Assembly (NCBI GenBank): GCA_037444685.1
Contig: JBBILX010000001.1
Span: forward strand, 1-64,000
DNA length: 64,000 bases
Direction of reading: 5' to 3'
DNA from: UBA964 sp037444685
Lineage (GTDB): Bacteria; Pseudomonadota; Gammaproteobacteria; Steroidobacterales; Steroidobacteraceae
The notes under the pieces are model-generated. The model was not told the DNA's origin and made no database searches. It saw only the letters and a list, made by a program, of their open reading frames with translations. Positions 1-8,797 of the stretch are shown here, piece by piece. Numbering within the stretch: position 1 is the first letter of the stretch; each line of letters starts with the position of its first letter. Both the position numbers and the translations under genes were made by a program.

Positions 1-127
1 TCAGTAATGCCACGTCGATCACTCCTCAACTCTCCTGCTCTACAGAGCAGGATCGGGGTGTACACGTGGGTCAAAATTAGATGCAAATACCTACCGAAAG
101 CGGGTCAGATTTAAGTGCAAATCAACA
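1..127. mobile_element. End of an IS21-family-like insertion sequence (partial, continues left)
   Basis: Two imperfect 21-bp direct repeats (68–88 and 102–122, 17 of 21 bases identical, 34-bp period), each starting GGGTCA and ending TGCAAAT, lie just inside a CA-3' terminus at about 127. Multiple subterminal repeats of about 20 bp and TG...CA ends are characteristic of the IS21 family. The reading frame of cas8e is lost exactly where this sequence begins, so the element is inserted in that gene. A perfect 8-bp hairpin at 33–52 (loop TACA) may be a terminator for the element's genes. No istA or istB sequence is in the window, so the family call rests on the terminal repeats alone. Confidence 0.65.
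68..122. repeat. Two 21-bp subterminal direct repeats of the insertion sequence
   Basis: Copies at 68–88 and 102–122 differ at four positions and are separated by 13 bases. In IS21-type elements such repeats are the transposase binding sites. Here they mark the element boundary inside cas8e. Confidence 0.7.
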
Positions 128-1079
128 GCGTGAGGGCGGAGTGACCTTTCTTTCTGTCACCAGTGTTGATCGGCGTCCACGGATCGCCGACGTCCCCGTG
201 TTCGAGTGTCTTGGGACCTATTTGACGTGTCCTGCTTGTAGCGGCAAGCGCAACTAGTTCGGTGGCGGTAGTCTGGACCAAGCGTATCGCCCTCGGCGCT
301 TCGATGAACCATGGCTCGAGCATTGGTAGCTGGAATTGGTGATCACGGCGCGGCCAACAGGTCAGCCACGTTAAAACGACGCCTTGCTGTGCGTAACCAT
401 GCACCCGGACCGTTTGGGCGCGCATACGGACCAGCATGTCGACCTCGTGGCGAAAGCGCCCGCTCGGATGAAGCGACACGGCCCACGCAACAATGGAACG
501 GCTAGCAAAGCCACCGTTCATGCGTACGATGCCGTAGTTACCTTGCCCTAAAAAGCCACTTGTGGTTTGCAGCAAAACCAAGGCAAACAGCCACGCCTCT
601 GGCACTTCGGAGCTCATCCGCGCCATTTTCAAGTCGTGGTTCCTAGAGGTGATCAGCACATCTAACTCGTCCGGCGTGGTGGCCTTGGGCTCATACACGA
701 TCTTCCCGCACACAGTCTTTACTCCATAGTCCGCTGCCTCCGCCGTCCAGCTCCTCCACGGGTGTTGCAAGAAGGCGGGCTGGGTTACGTCCTTCACGAG
801 CAACTGCCACGCGCTGGCTTGGCCATCGGCCAAATCGAGCAGTCCCTCCCGCCAATAGTCGGAATCACCGGGCAAGGACTCCCTCGGGCGACGCGCCAGG
901 ATACTGGCGGCCAGTTGCACCAGAAACACGTGCCAGGGGTCGGCCTGGTGGGCGCGCAAGCCCGTGTAGCCCTCCACCTCGCCGGCCGAGAGTCCCGCCA
1001 GTAGCTCGGGCAGATTCATCCGGCCCTCGCCCCGGGTCGTCTGCACGCCAATCAGAGGGTCGGTGAGCAGGTCATGCAT
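111..1079 (-). pseudogene. cas8e: cas8e (cse1/casA), type I-E Cascade large subunit, truncated by an insertion sequence
   Basis: The N-terminus (DLLTDPLIGV, then a stretch ending HVFLVQLAA) is that of Cse1/Cas8e, the Cascade subunit that recognises the PAM and recruits Cas3. The chosen ATG at 1079 overlaps the cas3 stop by 8 nt (ATGCATGA), normal for a cas operon; an upstream in-frame start at 1145 lies inside cas3 and is less likely. About 317 native codons remain, against roughly 500 in the family. The frame then enters the insertion-sequence end and stops within five codons. The C-terminal helical bundle that contacts Cse2 and target DNA is missing, so the protein is almost certainly non-functional unless the element excises. 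Family assignment is strong; the loss of function is inferred. Confidence 0.85.
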
Positions 1080-3630
1080 CGTCTGGCTCCAGTCCGAAGC
1101 GGGTGTAGCGAAAGCGCTGCGCGTCAAGCGTGAATCGGAATCCATCCGAGGTCGGTTCTGCGCGGATAGCGTCCGGAAAGGAGCTGCCCACCGCTGATCT
1201 CAACCAATGCGCGGGAATGGCCACGCGCTGGATGTGCACCCCGAGGGGTGAAGGCATCGGTTGTTCGAGGGGGATTTCAAACGTAGGCATGCCCAGCCGA
1301 GTGAGCACCTGCTCGCCCCTGTCGGCGAAGTGCAGATCGCCGAATGGCTGTTCATCGACCACTGAACGCAAGGCTTGCACGATCTCCGCCTGCACTCGGC
1401 CGAGCAACTGCTGGCCGTGAGTGCGCCAGACGTCCGGCAGCGCGTCCAGGGCATCGGGGTGCGTGGCACGCTCAATGCGGTGCCGGGCCTCCTGCGGCAG
1501 CACCAGCGTGGGGTCTTTTCGGAAGTCATCCCATGTTCGAACCAGCACGCGTCCGTCGGCATAGATGCTGCCCAGCCCCGCTGGTGCGCGTAGCCCGCCG
1601 TCGGCATCGAGATACGAGGCCAGCTCAGCCGGCGGCACGCGCACCAGCGCTTTGGGGGTGCTGAGCCCTCGAGGGCGCTGCGCGCGCTGGTGTCGGTGTA
1701 AACGACCCAGGCGCTGGATAAGCACATCCATCGGCGAGAGATCGGTGATGAGCCAGTCTGCGTCGATGTCCAGGCTTTGCTCCAGCGTCTGTGTGCCGAT
1801 CAAGAGCCGTGCTCCCGAGGGCGAGCCCTTACCGAATTGCTCAGTTACGGCGGCGTCCAACACCTCGCGGTCCTCGCGGGCGAAGCGGCCGTGGTGCGGG
1901 CAGCGCACGCCGTTCACCGCGAAAAGTGCGTGTAGCAGCGCGGGACGTCGACTTTGTAACGCAGCCTCCGCCCGGCGGAAGAGCGCGTTGGCGCGGGCAA
2001 CTGTATTGCAGACCACGAGCACGCGGGCGCCGCAGTCGAGCGCAGCAATCAGCGCTGGCACAAGCGGCTCGTCGTCGGTCAGGGACGGGGAGAGTTCCAC
2101 GTCGATCCGGCGCTCTCGTGCCGCAGGCACAGGCCAAGAGCGACTGCGCGCCGACAACAGCGGATAGGCCCGCTTCATCGCGTTCGGCAATGGTTCGACC
2201 GGCCGGTCGAAGTACAGTGCCGCTGCGGATTCGCCCAGCGTAGCCGAAAGCATAAGCGCCCATCCCCCGCGCCCCAACTGCCCTCGAAGCAGGGCGCACA
2301 AGACTTCACGCATGTAGGGGTCTGAGGCGTGGACTTCGTCGACCACCAATAGATGTCGGTCAAGGCACACGGAGCGCATGAGGCTATGCTTGACCTGCAG
2401 TACCGAGAGGAGCGCTTGGTCGATGGTGCCGACGGCTACAGCGGCTGCGAGGAAGCGCTTGGGCCGCTCGGCCGACCAAAGGCGTTCGCGAGCAGCATCC
2501 ACCGCGTTGTCGTCCCAAAGCGTGCCTGTGGGGTCGGCGAGAATGTCGGGCACCGGCCTGCCGTCAACCTTCACGTACCCGGGTGCAGCAAGCAGCACTG
2601 GCCCAGGGCGCTGCCGCGGCTCGAACGCAGCGTCGATGGCTAGGCGCACGCGCTCATACAACTCCCGGGCGGCCACGCGCGTGGGCAGCGCGAAATACAG
2701 TCCGTCGACTTTCTGCTCAGCATAGAGGCGGAAGAACCACGCCAGCGCTGCCTCGGTCTTGCCCGACCCGGTGTCCGACTCGGCCAGCAACAAGCGATTG
2801 TCGTGATCCGGCTTCAGCGTTTCAACGAGGGCGGCCTGCAAAGGCGTGGGCGCGAAGCCAAATACCTCAGTAAACGGTTTTGGTCTCCGCACGTCAGGCG
2901 GCTTGAGGCCAATCGCCCACAAGGCGCGCTCTGCGCCGGAACGCGCCAGCACTAGTCGCACTTCGTCTTCGGACCGACGGTACGGGAAGAACTGGGTGTC
3001 CGAGCCGATCCAGTCGGACAGCATCACGAGCCCAGCAAAGCGTTGCTGCAAGGCGGGCGTCGCCTCCAAGGGTGGCACATTGCGCTCGAAAGCGTGCGGG
3101 AAGGCTTCGCGCGTCGCCTGCGCGAGCGCCTCCAAGGCCTCCATCGGGTCATAATCATCGGTAGCGCTCCACCATTTCCTGGCAGACCAGTTGACACCCG
3201 CAGCCTGATAATCGCTCGGCGAGACAGGTCGCCCGTGATGCGAAATGCTGGCCAGCAACATCTGCAACGCCCGCTCTTCACTGGCAAACCACCCGCAAAC
3301 CTCGGTGACGAGCGTGCGCCATTCGGTTGGCCACCGATTCTGCAGGTCCAGCAACAGCGCCATGGCCTCCATAATGTGGCCCGCGGTGTCGCGGGAGGAC
3401 GAGTCAGCTTTGGCTTGAAAACCTCGGTTGCATTTACCAAAGTCGTGAAGAAACGCGACCGCGGCCAGGCGGTCTTTCTGCGCCGCGCTCAACGGTCCGA
3501 GGCGCGCAAGCAGCGGCTGGTCGAGCAACGCCCGCAGAGTTACGGCAACGTCGCGGCAGTGGTCGACAAGCGGATGACGTTCGCCCGTTACGGACAGCTT
3601 CCCCCAAGCTTGCTTCGCGAGGTCAACCAC
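1072..3630 (-). CDS. cas3: CRISPR-associated helicase/nuclease Cas3 (type I-E)
   Basis: This 852-residue protein combines an N-terminal HD nuclease with a superfamily 2 helicase, the enzyme that unwinds and degrades DNA marked by Cascade. Visible motifs are H19, the HD pair in LHDFGK near residue 62, a later AGHIMEA and SHHGRP, Walker A TGSGKTEA, the DEVH box, SATLG (motif III), and a C-terminal QRLGRLHRH (motif VI). The start is GTG at 3630. It is the promoter-proximal gene, followed directly by cas8e. The reading frame is intact and all catalytic motifs are present, but its partner gene is disrupted, so it may be expressed without a working Cascade. Confidence 0.93.
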   Translation of the reverse strand: MVDLAKQAWGKLSVTGERHPLVDHCRDVAVTLRALLDQPLLARLGPLSAAQKDRLAAVAFLHDFGKCNRGFQAKADSSSRDTAGHIMEAMALLLDLQNRWPTEWRTLVTEVCGWFASEERALQMLLASISHHGRPVSPSDYQAAGVNWSARKWWSATDDYDPMEALEALAQATREAFPHAFERNVPPLEATPALQQRFAGLVMLSDWIGSDTQFFPYRRSEDEVRLVLARSGAERALWAIGLKPPDVRRPKPFTEVFGFAPTPLQAALVETLKPDHDNRLLLAESDTGSGKTEAALAWFFRLYAEQKVDGLYFALPTRVAARELYERVRLAIDAAFEPRQRPGPVLLAAPGYVKVDGRPVPDILADPTGTLWDDNAVDAARERLWSAERPKRFLAAAVAVGTIDQALLSVLQVKHSLMRSVCLDRHLLVVDEVHASDPYMREVLCALLRGQLGRGGWALMLSATLGESAAALYFDRPVEPLPNAMKRAYPLLSARSRSWPVPAARERRIDVELSPSLTDDEPLVPALIAALDCGARVLVVCNTVARANALFRRAEAALQSRRPALLHALFAVNGVRCPHHGRFAREDREVLDAAVTEQFGKGSPSGARLLIGTQTLEQSLDIDADWLITDLSPMDVLIQRLGRLHRHQRAQRPRGLSTPKALVRVPPAELASYLDADGGLRAPAGLGSIYADGRVLVRTWDDFRKDPTLVLPQEARHRIERATHPDALDALPDVWRTHGQQLLGRVQAEIVQALRSVVDEQPFGDLHFADRGEQVLTRLGMPTFEIPLEQPMPSPLGVHIQRVAIPAHWLRSAVGSSFPDAIRAEPTSDGFRFTLDAQRFRYTRFGLEPDDA

Positions 3631-4272
3631 ACGGTCAATCTACTTCTCGGCGGGCGGTTGTGCCACGTCCGGTCGGCGATGCCGCTTGCTTCCTTGAGGT
3701 CTGGTGACGCGGCTTTCCAGAGGCGATCGGTAGATCAACTTTGTTCCAGCCCACGGCCGCTCCGAAGTTTTCGTCGTGCAGGGAAGGCCATTCATGGCAG
3801 GTATTGGGTGGAGGCAGATTTATAGTACAGCGAGCGAAAACGAAGGAGCCGGGTCGAGCCACTGCCGTGACTCTGGCGACGGTCCATGTGAGACAAAATT
3901 CCGCCAATACCGTCTTCCTGAGGCAGGTTTATTCGAGCCAATCCTCATGGGCGAAAAGAGACCTCTGAGCAACGGCGGTGGTTGCGAGTTCGCGGCTGCG
4001 AGCCCTACTTTGGATCCAAGACAGGGTCGCCGCCGATACGCGAGTGGCTGGGACATTGCTTAGTCGCGCACCACGGATTCTCAATCCACGTCGCTGCGCA
4101 AGAATTGACGCGCCGAAGACTGGCAACAGCGATCGAGCCGCAACGTTCCGTGACCTGACCGCAGGAGGCCAAGTCCGAATTCGCGGGACCTCCAGGTTGG
4201 AGCATGGCCCCGACGGGTGTCGAATCAGTGGTCTGCCGCCGATGAGCGCCGGGCAGCGACCGCAACTGTGGT
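3631..4272. other. Intergenic region between cas3 and tRNA-Glu
   Basis: I see no convincing gene, CRISPR repeat or copy of the tRNA 3' end in these roughly 640 bases. Short open frames on both strands have no recognisable motifs. Base composition is less G+C-rich than the genes to the right and resembles the cas genes. A TATAAA-like -10 element for leftward transcription lies at 3819–3824 and could serve cas3, but no good -35 element accompanies it. Confidence 0.5.
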
Positions 4273-4348
4273 TGGCGCTCCCTACGGGATTCGAACCCGT
4301 GTTACGGCCTTGAGAGGGCCACGTCCTAGGCCTCTAGACGAAGGGAGC
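4273..4348 (-). tRNA. tRNA-Glu (anticodon CTC)
   Basis: Read on the minus strand, the acceptor arm GCTCCCT pairs with AGGGAGC. The anticodon stem TGGCC/GGCCG encloses loop CTCTCAA, giving anticodon CTC (reads GAG), and the T arm contains GGTTCGAATCC. The discriminator is G and a CCA end is encoded (4273–4275). The D-arm sequence is close to the Escherichia coli tRNA-Glu. Its 3' end faces the CRISPR region, the orientation in which tRNA genes serve as integration sites, but no duplicate end was found nearby. Confidence 0.95.
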
Positions 4349-4382
4349 GGGGTGCCGGGAGTGGCGGCGGAGCAGGCGCGCT

Positions 4383-4410
4383 ATTATACGGCGATGCTGC
4401 ATTTGCTCAA
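4383..4410 (-). promoter_or_regulatory. Sigma70-type promoter of tRNA-Glu
   Basis: On the minus strand a -35 element TTGAGC (4405–4410) is followed after 16 bases by a perfect -10 TATAAT (4383–4388), ending 34 bases before the tRNA. The discriminator after the -10 is G+C-rich, as in stable-RNA promoters under stringent control. It lies back to back with the pcnB start. Confidence 0.75.
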
Positions 4411-4431
4411 GATCTGAACGGACTCGGCCCT

Positions 4432-5904
4432 TTGAACGCCCCTCATGCGCCGCTCGGGGCCTCCCCTTCGCTGGCGCGCGTCATCCCCCGCGATCAGCAT
4501 CCGATCTCCCGGCAGCGCATCTCGCCGGATGCGCTACGCGTGCTCTACCGGCTCAAGGACGCCGGCTTCCAGGCCTTTCTCGTCGGCGGTTGCGTGCGCG
4601 ACCTGCTGCTCGGACTGACGCCGAAGGATTTCGACGTCGCGACGGACGCGCTGCCCGAGCAGGTCAAGCGCCTGTTTCGTAACTGTCGTCTGGTCGGACG
4701 GCGTTTTCGTCTCGCCCAAGTGTTCTTCGGCCGCGAGACCATCGAGGTGGCGACGTTTCGTGCGGCGGCCGCGCCACCACCGGGCGAGGATCCGGCGCCG
4801 GATGCCGACGCGGACGGCGACGAGGACTTCGAGCTGACCGCCGAGAGCGCGGAGCCGGTCGAGGGACTGACCGCGGCGCGCGATCCGCGCTTCGACCCGC
4901 AGACCGACGAAGGGGAGCGGGTCATGGATGCGGAAGGCCGGATCCTGCGCGACAACGTCTACGGTTCGATCGACGAGGACGTCTGGCGACGCGATTTCAC
5001 GGCGAACGCTCTCTACTACAACATCGCCGACTTCTCGGTCTGGGACTATGTCGGCGGGGTCGAGGACGTGCTGGCGCGACGCCTGAAGCTGATCGGTGAC
5101 CCCGAGACGCGTTTCCGCGAGGATCCGGTGCGAATGCTGCGTGCGGCGCGCTTCGAGGCGAAACTCGGCTTCACGATCGACGGGGCGACGGCGGAGCCGA
5201 TTCCGCGGCTGCGCGAGTTGCTCGCCGGAGTGCCGCCGGCGCGTCTGTTCGACGAGACGCTGAAGCTGTTCCTCGCGGGTCACGGTCTGCGCAGCCTCGA
5301 GGCTCTGCGGGCGCGCGGTCTGCTCGCCTCGCTGCTGCCCTGTGTCGACGACGTGCTCGCCCGCTACCCGGACTCGCCGATGGCGGGTCTGCTGCGGCGC
5401 GGACTCGAGAACACCGACCGGCGCGTCACGGAGGGCCGCTCGGTGACGCCGACCTTCCTGTTCGCGGTGCTGCTCTACGGGCCTGTGGCGCTCGCGATCG
5501 AGAAGCAGCCCCGCGAGCGCTGGACGGACACGCAGACGATCCTCGATGCGGTCGATGGCGCGGTGCGCGACGTCACGAGGCGAGTCGCGGTGCCGAAACG
5601 TTTCACGCTCGGTGTGCGCGACATGTTCGCGATGCAGCCCCGCCTCGAGTCGCCGCGCGGGCGGCGCGCGCTGCGCCTGCTCGAGCATCCCAAGTTCCGC
5701 GCGGCCTTCGACCTGCTGCAGCTGCGCGCCGAGTCGGGCATGGCGCATCCGGACAGCGTGCGCTGGTGGGAGGCGCTGCAGCGGGCGAGTCCCGAGGAGC
5801 GCGAGCGGCTCGCCGATGCGACGGCGCAGCAGCGCTCAGGCGGCGGGGCCCGTCGCGGCGCTTCGCGCCGAAGGCGGCGGCGGCCGCGCAGCCAAGCGGG
5901 CTGA
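4432..5904 (+). CDS. pcnB: Poly(A) polymerase I
   Basis: PcnB adds 3' poly(A) tails that mark bacterial RNAs for decay. The class II nucleotidyltransferase core is visible: VGGCVRDLLL near residue 52 and DFDVATDA with the metal-binding Asp pair, then RRDFTANALYY and the RNA-binding head domain. A basic Arg-rich tail ends the 490-residue protein, slightly longer than the E. coli enzyme. The extra length lies in an acidic, low-complexity insertion at roughly residues 110–160. The frame begins with TTG, with no strong ribosome binding site; E. coli pcnB also uses a weak start codon. folK follows 14 bases downstream. CCA-adding enzymes share the fold, but the long tail and gene neighbourhood fit PcnB. 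Confidence 0.9.
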   Translation: MNAPHAPLGASPSLARVIPRDQHPISRQRISPDALRVLYRLKDAGFQAFLVGGCVRDLLLGLTPKDFDVATDALPEQVKRLFRNCRLVGRRFRLAQVFFGRETIEVATFRAAAAPPPGEDPAPDADADGDEDFELTAESAEPVEGLTAARDPRFDPQTDEGERVMDAEGRILRDNVYGSIDEDVWRRDFTANALYYNIADFSVWDYVGGVEDVLARRLKLIGDPETRFREDPVRMLRAARFEAKLGFTIDGATAEPIPRLRELLAGVPPARLFDETLKLFLAGHGLRSLEALRARGLLASLLPCVDDVLARYPDSPMAGLLRRGLENTDRRVTEGRSVTPTFLFAVLLYGPVALAIEKQPRERWTDTQTILDAVDGAVRDVTRRVAVPKRFTLGVRDMFAMQPRLESPRGRRALRLLEHPKFRAAFDLLQLRAESGMAHPDSVRWWEALQRASPEERERLADATAQQRSGGGARRGASRRRRRRPRSQAG

Positions 5905-5918
5905 GGCGCCCGCCGTCG

Positions 5919-6434
5919 ATGGCGCCTGGACCGGTCTGGCAGCCGGCCTACGTGGGTCTCGGCAGCAACCTCGACGATCCGGCGCGTCAGCTCGCGCTCG
6001 CGCTCGGCCGGCTCGAGAATCTGCCAGCGACGCGGCTCGTGCTGGTCTCCGCCCCCTATCGCACTCCGCCATTCGGTCCGATCGTCCAGCCCGACTTCGT
6101 CAACGCGGCCGCCGCGCTGCTGACGCAGCTCGCGCCCGAGGCACTGCTCGCGCGGCTGCGCGCGATCGAGCTCGAGCTCGGGCGCGCGCCAGCGCGCGAG
6201 CGCTGGGGACCGCGGCGGATCGACCTCGACCTGCTGGTGCACGGGCGTGAGAGACGGACAGACCTGTCGTTGACGCTGCCGCACCCCGGGATCCCCGCGC
6301 GCGGCTTCGTTCTGTATCCTCTGCTCGAGATCGCCCCCGAGCTCGAAGTCCCCGGTGCGGGCGTGGTGCGGCAACTCGCCGCGAAGCTGCCGCCCGAGGG
6401 GATCGTGCGGCTGGAGTGGGCCTCGCCGACATGA
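5919..6434 (+). CDS. folK: 2-amino-4-hydroxy-6-hydroxymethyldihydropteridine pyrophosphokinase
   Basis: FolK (HPPK) transfers pyrophosphate from ATP to 6-hydroxymethyl-dihydropterin, the step before dihydropteroate synthase in folate synthesis. The 171-residue protein begins near YVGLGSNL and contains the signature RWGPRRIDLDLL with its metal-binding Asp pair, then LPHPGIPARGFVLYPL. The ATG at 5919, 14 bases after the pcnB stop, gives the usual family length. The stop overlaps the start of the following kinase (ATGA), so the two are translationally coupled. Confidence 0.94.
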   Translation: MAPGPVWQPAYVGLGSNLDDPARQLALALGRLENLPATRLVLVSAPYRTPPFGPIVQPDFVNAAAALLTQLAPEALLARLRAIELELGRAPARERWGPRRIDLDLLVHGRERRTDLSLTLPHPGIPARGFVLYPLLEIAPELEVPGAGVVRQLAAKLPPEGIVRLEWASPT

Positions 6435-7090
6435 GCACGACGCTGCCTGAGCATCGCTACATCGTGATCGAAGGGCCGATCGGCGTCGGCAAGACCAGTC
6501 TCGCGCGCCGGCTGGCGACGCACCTCTCGGCGGAGCTCGTGCTCGAGCAGGCGGAACAGAACCCCTTTCTCGAGCGCTTCTATGCCAACCCGCGCGTCGG
6601 CGCGCTGCCGGCGCAACTGCACTTCCTGTTCCAGCGCGCGCAGCAGCTCGCCGCACTCAAGCAGGCCGACCTGTTCGCGCCACTGCGCGTCGCCGACTAC
6701 CTGTTCGAGAAGGACCGCCTGTTCGCGCGCGTGACGCTCGAGGACCCCGAATTCGCGCTCTACGAGCAGGTGCACGCGCGCCTTGCCATCGAGGCACCCG
6801 AGCCTGATCTCGTGGTCTTCCTGCAGGCGCCTGTCGACGTGCTGCTCGAGCGGATCGCGAAACGGCGGATCCCGTATGAGCGGATGATCGAACGCCCGTA
6901 CCTCGAGCGTCTCAACGAGGCCTACGCGCGCTTCTTCCACGACTACGACGCCGCGCCGCTGCTGATCGTCAACGCCGCAGCGATCGACCCGGCCGGCAAC
7001 GACGCCGACTTCGAGGACCTGCTCGGCGCGATGCAGCGAATGAAGCGCGGCCGCCTCTACTACAATCCACTGCGCCACAGCGCTCTCTGA
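6431..7090 (+). CDS. Deoxynucleoside kinase family protein
   Basis: The 219-residue protein has Walker A GPIGVGKT near residue 17, a DRLFARVTLEDPEF segment and a lid-like RIAKRRIPYER, as in the deoxyadenosine/deoxyguanosine kinase (dNK) family that phosphorylates deoxynucleosides for salvage. The ATG at 6431 overlaps the folK stop by 4 nt. A kinase of this family between folK and panB is a recurring arrangement in gammaproteobacteria. The substrate cannot be read from the sequence. Confidence 0.85.
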   Translation: MSTTLPEHRYIVIEGPIGVGKTSLARRLATHLSAELVLEQAEQNPFLERFYANPRVGALPAQLHFLFQRAQQLAALKQADLFAPLRVADYLFEKDRLFARVTLEDPEFALYEQVHARLAIEAPEPDLVVFLQAPVDVLLERIAKRRIPYERMIERPYLERLNEAYARFFHDYDAAPLLIVNAAAIDPAGNDADFEDLLGAMQRMKRGRLYYNPLRHSAL

Positions 7091-7100
7091 GGCTCCGCTC

Positions 7101-7931
7101 ATGTACACGCAGCTGCAGCTCCGCGACTCCGCGCGACCGCCAGTCTCCCTGTCGACGCTGCACTCAATGCGGCAGAAGGGCGAGAGGATCGCCTGCCTGA
7201 CCTGTTACGACGCGAGTTTCGCGGTGCTCGTCGACGAAGCGGACGTGGACGTGGTGCTCGTCGGCGACTCGCTCGGCATGGTGATCCAGGGCCACGATAC
7301 GACCGTGCCCGTGACGATGGACGACATCGTCTACCACTGCAAGGCGGTCTCGCGAGGACTGCAACGGCCGCTGCTGATGGCGGACCTGCCGTTCGCGAGC
7401 TATCCGACCAAGATGGAAGCGCTCGCCAACGCGGTGCGCCTGATGCAGGAGGGGGGCGCCGAGATGGTCAAGCTCGAGAGCGGCGCGACGCAGGTCGAGA
7501 TCGTCGAGTTCCTCGCACAGCACGACATAGCGGTCTGCGCGCACCTCGGGCTCAAGCCGCAGTCGGTGCACAAGACCGGCGGCTTCCGCGTGCAGGGCCG
7601 ACAGGCCGACGCCGCCGAGCGCATGGTCGCCGACGCCAAGGCACTGCAGTCGGCCGGGGCCGACATGATCCTGCTCGAGTGCATCCCGAGCGCGCTCGGC
7701 AAGCGCATCACCGAGGAGCTCGACGTGCCGGTCATCGGCATCGGCGCGGGTCCCGACACCGACGGCCAGATCCTCGTGCTCTACGACGTGCTCGACATCA
7801 CCACCGGTCGCAAGCCGCGCTTCGTCATCAATTGCATGGAGGGCGCCGGCAGTAACCTCGAGGCCCTCAGGCGCTACGTGCGCGCGGTCAAGGACCGCAG
7901 CTACCCGGCGCCCGAGCACTGCTTCACCTGA
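7101..7931 (+). CDS. panB: 3-methyl-2-oxobutanoate hydroxymethyltransferase
   Basis: PanB makes ketopantoate from 2-oxoisovalerate and methylenetetrahydrofolate, the first committed step of pantothenate and CoA synthesis. The 276-residue TIM-barrel protein shows LTCYDASFA, VGDSLGMV (metal-binding Asp), KLESG, GLKPQSVH and GIGAGPDTDGQILV, all at family positions. It starts 10 bases after the deoxynucleoside kinase and is followed 14 bases later by panC, so the two pantothenate genes form an operon. Confidence 0.97.
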   Translation: MYTQLQLRDSARPPVSLSTLHSMRQKGERIACLTCYDASFAVLVDEADVDVVLVGDSLGMVIQGHDTTVPVTMDDIVYHCKAVSRGLQRPLLMADLPFASYPTKMEALANAVRLMQEGGAEMVKLESGATQVEIVEFLAQHDIAVCAHLGLKPQSVHKTGGFRVQGRQADAAERMVADAKALQSAGADMILLECIPSALGKRITEELDVPVIGIGAGPDTDGQILVLYDVLDITTGRKPRFVINCMEGAGSNLEALRRYVRAVKDRSYPAPEHCFT

Positions 7932-7945
7932 GAAGGCGCGTCGCG

Positions 7946-8794
7946 ATGCAGATCGTCGAGAGCATACGGGCCGTGCGCGAGCGGGTGCGCGAGTGGCGTG
8001 CAGAGGGCCTTCGGATCGCGTTCGTGCCGACCATGGGTAACCTGCACGGCGGTCACTTGAGCCTGATCGAGCTCGCGCGCCGGCACGGCGACCGTTTCGT
8101 CGCCAGCATCTTCGTCAACCCCATGCAGTTCGGGCCGAACGAGGACTTCAACCACTACCCGCGCACGCCGCAGCGCGATGCCGAGATGCTGCGCGAGGCC
8201 GGTTGTCACCTGATGTTCATCCCCGACGTCGCCGAGATGTACCCCAATGGCCACGAGAACGCCACTCGCGTGCTCGTGCCGGCGGTCTCGGACGTGCTCT
8301 GCGGCGAGTTCCGCCCGGGTCACTTCGAGGGTGTGGCGACGGTGGTCGCGAAGCTGTTCGGCATCGTGCAGCCCGACGTCGCGGTGTTCGGCGAAAAGGA
8401 CTTCCAGCAGTTGACCGTGATCCGCCGCATGACGGCGGACCTCTGTCTGCCGATCGAGATCGTCGGCGCGCCGACGATGCGCGAGGGCGATGGCCTCGCC
8501 ATGAGCTCGCGCAACCAGTACCTGACCGAGGCCGAGCGCGCGATCGCGCCGCGCCTGTACGTCGAGCTCAGCCGGGCGCGCGGCCGGCTCGTCTCCGGCG
8601 ATCGCTCCTACACACTGATCGAGCGCGAGGGCGCCGCGGCGCTCGAGGCCGCCGGCTTCCGCGTCGACTATTTCAGCATCCGCCGCACCGCCGACCTGCT
8701 TGCGCCCGACAGCACGGACCGCGACCTCGTGGTGCTCGCCGCCGCGAGGCTCGGGCGCGCGCGGCTCATCGACAACCTGCGGGTCCCGCTGTAG
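7946..8794 (+). CDS. panC: Pantothenate synthetase
   Basis: PanC condenses pantoate and beta-alanine using ATP. The nucleotidyl-transferase signature PTMGNLHGGHLSLI (HxGH) is near residue 27, followed by FVNPMQFGPNEDF, the FGEKDFQQL motif and the KMSKS-like MSSRNQYL. Length is 282 residues, normal for the family. It lies directly downstream of panB and converges with queG, whose stop is 3 bases away. Confidence 0.97.
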   Translation: MQIVESIRAVRERVREWRAEGLRIAFVPTMGNLHGGHLSLIELARRHGDRFVASIFVNPMQFGPNEDFNHYPRTPQRDAEMLREAGCHLMFIPDVAEMYPNGHENATRVLVPAVSDVLCGEFRPGHFEGVATVVAKLFGIVQPDVAVFGEKDFQQLTVIRRMTADLCLPIEIVGAPTMREGDGLAMSSRNQYLTEAERAIAPRLYVELSRARGRLVSGDRSYTLIEREGAAALEAAGFRVDYFSIRRTADLLAPDSTDRDLVVLAAARLGRARLIDNLRVPL

Positions 8795-8797
8795 CGG

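Noticed and set aside
33..52. Hairpin TCCTGCTC-TACA-GAGCAGGA as a CRISPR repeat
   Set aside because: It occurs once and lies within the insertion-sequence end; no spaced copies were found.
3635..4265. Short frames of 60–95 codons between cas3 and tRNA-Glu
   Set aside because: No ribosome binding sites, recognisable motifs or signal peptides; treated as non-coding.
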